Of a stretch of 64,000 nt of DNA, positions 61,863-64,000 are shown in pieces. The notes under the pieces are model-generated. The model had not been told where the DNA came from. It worked only from the letters and a program-made list of their open reading frames with translations, and did no database searches. The stretch comes from CAYRYU01 sp964428355 (GTDB lineage Bacteria; Muiribacteriota; Ozemobacteria; Ozemobacterales; Ozemobacteraceae), in NCBI GenBank assembly GCA_964428355.1, contig CAYRYU010000008.1, positions 62,001 through 126,000 on the forward strand, read 5' to 3'. A program made the position numbers and the translations under genes. Position 1 is the first letter of the stretch, and the number at the start of each line of letters is the position of its first letter.

Positions 61863-62495
61863 TCAAGGTTTCGCGCTGGCCGCGATGACCGCGATGATCG
61901 TCATGTCGTCCTGGTGGCCGGTTCGGATCACGTCATCGAGGATTCCTTCCAGAAACCGGTCGGTGGGAAGGAGCACTTTCGAAAGAAGGAGATTTCCCAT
62001 CCTTTCAGGGCTTTCGAAAGGAGTCCACACGCCATCGCTCATGAGGAACAACCGATCACCCAGCCCGAACGGGCTTTCGAACCATTCCCCCCAGGCTCGC
62101 CCCGTTCCGAGCCGCATCTTGCTCGAGGAATCGGTAAGGATCCTGACCGCGCCGTCGGAACGTTGGAGATAGGCACGGGAATCCCCGGCGAAGCAGCCAC
62201 AAACGCGGTTGCCGAGGACTGCGCATCCCAGAAAGGTGCTCTCTCCTATGTCCACCAGATCCGAATCCATCTCGCTGATCCACTTCTGCCAGGTTCGGGG
62301 TTTTCCCAGATCCCCGGGATGCGCGGAGGAAAAGAGCATTCCAAACAGGCGACATGCCCTGCTCCCCGCTCCACCTACTTGTCCCGTCCCGTCGCAAACG
62401 ACTGCGTGAGGGACCGGAGTCAGTCCGAAGTCCAGGGCATCCTCGTTTGTCGTCCCGCCGGGGGATGATCTTGAAATTCCATGGATTTCCAGCAT
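61863..62495 (-). CDS. PP2C-family Ser/Thr protein phosphatase
   Basis: 210 aa from ATG 62495 (weak ribosome site). Compact PPM-type domain with TTNEDALDF, VVCDGTGQVG, FAGDSRAYL, LFLMSDGVW and GHQDDMTIIAV, i.e. all metal-coordinating aspartates. The protein is cytosolic. It would reverse phosphorylation by Hanks-type kinases, such as the two at 38.6-43.6 kb, or take part with the SpoIIE pair in the same signalling cluster. It is divergent from the GspE-like gene, 139 bp away. Confidence 0.85.
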   Translation of the reverse strand: MLEIHGISRSSPGGTTNEDALDFGLTPVPHAVVCDGTGQVGGAGSRACRLFGMLFSSAHPGDLGKPRTWQKWISEMDSDLVDIGESTFLGCAVLGNRVCGCFAGDSRAYLQRSDGAVRILTDSSSKMRLGTGRAWGEWFESPFGLGDRLFLMSDGVWTPFESPERMGNLLLSKVLLPTDRFLEGILDDVIRTGHQDDMTIIAVIAASAKP

Positions 62496-62634
62496 ATCAT
62501 CGTTCTCGGGACGACGATAACCTACTCCCGGGCCTCGGAGCAAGTCGCCCCCGTTCGCATGTGTCCTGGTTCCGGGAGGGGAACTGGAACCCCCCGAATC
62601 CAAGCGGGCGATCGATCCCCTGAAAGGATGACGC

Positions 62635-63816
62635 TTGGCATCTGATACCGAGTTCCTCCAACAGGTCCTTCCCCTGTTCACGGATCTTGAAATCGGGCAG
62701 AAAATCCACCTCGAGCCGTTTGAAGACGGGTGGCGGATACGGACCAACGACGGCAAAGGGCTGGAAGAGCTTTCAACGCTTTCTCATCAAGGGGGAATCC
62801 TGATCGCCGAGTTTCTCTTGAAGGGCTCGGGAATCTTTGACCAGGCCCTTGTTCTGCCTGCGGTTGGGGCGCTGAAACTGACCGTGGGAGAACGGACCAG
62901 GTGGCTGCAGGTGACTAGCACCCCCGTTATCTGGGGAGTCGTTCTGGTCGTTTCCCCCATCCGCCCAGAACTGCCGTTCGTGAGCATGGAGAAGCTGGGG
63001 GCGGAAGAACCCGTCAAAAATCTCCTCTCAGCTGCATTGCGGGAACGCTCTGGCCTGATCATCATCGGAGGGAAGTCCGGTTCCGGGCGTTCGACGACCT
63101 TGCGGGCCATGCTTTCCACGTTGGCCTCAACGGGGCGAACCGTTTCGTGCGTCGAGTTCGCCGATCAAGGCCCTCTGCCCGGAACCCGGCAGATCGTCGT
63201 CGATCCGGGAGGGCAAACGGCCGCGGACGTGACCCGGTCTATTCTTCAGGGCTCCTCTGAAGTCGTAAAAACCTACCTCGACACGAACGAGGACCGGCAA
63301 CTTGCACTTCAGGGCGCGGAAACGAGACTCGTCCTTGCTGATATGATGGGCGTCCAAAGGGTTCTCGATATCATCCCGAGGCTCCTGAGCAACTCCCATC
63401 CGGCTGAAGCGATCGCAAGGGGTCTCAGGATCGCCATCGTCCAGCGTCTTGTTCCCTCGTTGTGCCAGGAGTGTCGGAGGAAAACCCCCTGTTCCTCAGC
63501 AGTCCTGAGGAATCTCGACATCGACGAAAGGTTTCTTGGCGACCTGGGGCTTTCCAGCGTTGCCCCGGGTGAGATCGGTTTTTTTCTGAGCCCCGGGTGC
63601 GAGAAATGCGGGAACAAGGGGTTCGTCGGAAGGCGACTTGTTGCCGAGGGGTTCTTTATGACCCCGGAGTTGCGCGATCTGGTACGGATGCCCGATTTCC
63701 CACGATTGGAATTCGAAAAGGCGGCAGGCCGTGCGGGCTGGGTTCCCATGCGAAAGAGGGCGATCGGGTTGGCGATTCGCGGTTTGATCCGGATCGAGGA
63801 CGCATTGATGCCCTAA
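62635..63816 (+). CDS. GspE/PilB-like protein with degenerate Walker A
   Basis: 393 aa with a TTG start at 62635, preceded by AAAGGATG at good distance. It aligns by eye with the C-terminal ATPase part of GspE/PilB secretion ATPases and lacks the N1 domain. The P-loop reads GKSGSGRST (146-154), so the Walker lysine is Arg152. The Walker B glutamate and the His box are also replaced (VVKTYL; ADMMG). The four zinc cysteines survive (C277, C280, C322, C325). It is therefore probably a non-hydrolysing regulator or a divergent partner of a pilus motor. Decay of a recent duplicate is less likely because the whole frame is intact. Confidence 0.8.
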   Translation: MASDTEFLQQVLPLFTDLEIGQKIHLEPFEDGWRIRTNDGKGLEELSTLSHQGGILIAEFLLKGSGIFDQALVLPAVGALKLTVGERTRWLQVTSTPVIWGVVLVVSPIRPELPFVSMEKLGAEEPVKNLLSAALRERSGLIIIGGKSGSGRSTTLRAMLSTLASTGRTVSCVEFADQGPLPGTRQIVVDPGGQTAADVTRSILQGSSEVVKTYLDTNEDRQLALQGAETRLVLADMMGVQRVLDIIPRLLSNSHPAEAIARGLRIAIVQRLVPSLCQECRRKTPCSSAVLRNLDIDERFLGDLGLSSVAPGEIGFFLSPGCEKCGNKGFVGRRLVAEGFFMTPELRDLVRMPDFPRLEFEKAAGRAGWVPMRKRAIGLAIRGLIRIEDALMP

Positions 63817-63834
63817 CCGGACCACCCGGTCCGG
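63817..63834 (+). terminator. Hairpin after the GspE-like gene
   Basis: CCGGACC / GGTCCGG 7-bp stem with a 4-nt ACCC loop starts at the stop codon. It lacks a T tract, so termination is tentative. Confidence 0.4.
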
Positions 63835-63968
63835 AATGAACGACAACGGGCATGGTCCTTCGCAGTCGGGGTGACCATCGCAGTCGGGTGATCCGGAAAA
63901 ACTGGTCGAGTGTCCCTAGTTTTCCCTAGTTTTCTTCCTGTTTCGAATTCGGGAAGGGAATCTCCGTT

Positions 63969-64000
63969 ATGGCTAAACCCGAAACAAGCGATGGGGGTAT
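63969..64000 (+). CDS. Start of an unidentified gene (truncated by window end)
   Basis: ATG 63969 follows GGGAAGGGAA by about 9 nt. Only ten codons (MAKPETSDGG) are in the window. Upstream are a direct repeat CCCTAGTTTT twice and a doubled CGCAGTCGGG, which may be operator-like. No function can be given. Confidence 0.4.
   Translation, partial: MAKPETSDGG

Noticed and set aside
63851..63960. Doubled CGCAGTCGGG and CCCTAGTTTT as an operator
   Set aside because: Only two short copies each before a truncated gene; too little to call a regulatory site.
1..64000. rRNA, tRNA, riboswitch or CRISPR features
   Set aside because: No recognisable sequence was seen by eye; a covariance-model scan would be needed to exclude small RNAs.

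Overview
The window is a GC-rich bacterial segment with no rRNA, tRNA or other taxonomic marker, so the host cannot be named from sequence. The gene repertoire includes many lipoproteins with lipoboxes, two sets of type IV pilin-like proteins, SpoIIE/PP2C phosphatases, Ser/Thr kinases with FHA and zinc-ribbon domains, hybrid PAS kinases and tmRNA-free operons with ATGA/GTGA overlaps. This suggests a deep-branching, free-living Gram-negative from an environmental metagenome. A Riflebacteria/Ozemobacteria-like origin is only a guess. Three 100-N scaffold gaps are present. Two of them are flanked by an identical 55-bp sequence and look like unmerged contig overlaps, because removing 155 bp at each restores gene structure.

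Region 1-10.8 kb (minus strand) reads as one four-gene operon: two large zinc-ribbon / RNxxAH (HEPN-like) / STAND-type NTPases (the second with a C-terminal WD40 propeller), a 295-aa protein with an internal duplication, and a multi-PAS hybrid histidine kinase whose end lies outside the window. The NTPase pair has the architecture of NLR-like conflict or signalling ATPases and is the best candidate for an undescribed system. Divergent from it is a radical SAM enzyme.

Region 11.9-27.4 kb holds cell-surface and glycosylation genes: a family 2 glycosyltransferase, a TMTC-like polytopic protein with TPRs, an NHL-repeat lipoprotein, an unknown 991-aa membrane protein, two polytopic membrane proteins (one DUF2079-like), and a secreted protein with a DxDD motif. 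Several small dispersed repeats sit here, two of them inside open reading frames.

Region 27.5-38.5 kb has a secreted small protein, a membrane protein with duplicated PH-like modules, a minus-strand minor-pilin operon headed by a 1965-aa prepilin fused to propeller, kelch and two lectin-like domains, and an ECF-type S component. Region 38.6-49.1 kb has two Ser/Thr kinases (one fused to a nucleotide cyclase, a Clp-N-like domain and FHA) and a 1789-aa G8/beta-helix lipoprotein that shares its N-terminal module with the NHL lipoprotein. Region 49.2-64 kb has a QueG-like Fe-S protein, a second minor-pilin operon ending in a 912-aa GspK/PilX-like protein with a biotinyl-lipoyl-like fold, a REP-type Y1 transposase element bounded by inverted repeats, two paralogous SpoIIE-type phosphatase receptors, a PP2C phosphatase, and a GspE-like protein with a damaged Walker A.

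As a whole the window combines pilus-based adhesion and secretion, surface lipoproteins and glycan machinery with phosphorylation-based signalling. Several promoters fit one pattern: TTGnnn, 17 bp, then an extended TGnTAnnnT -10.
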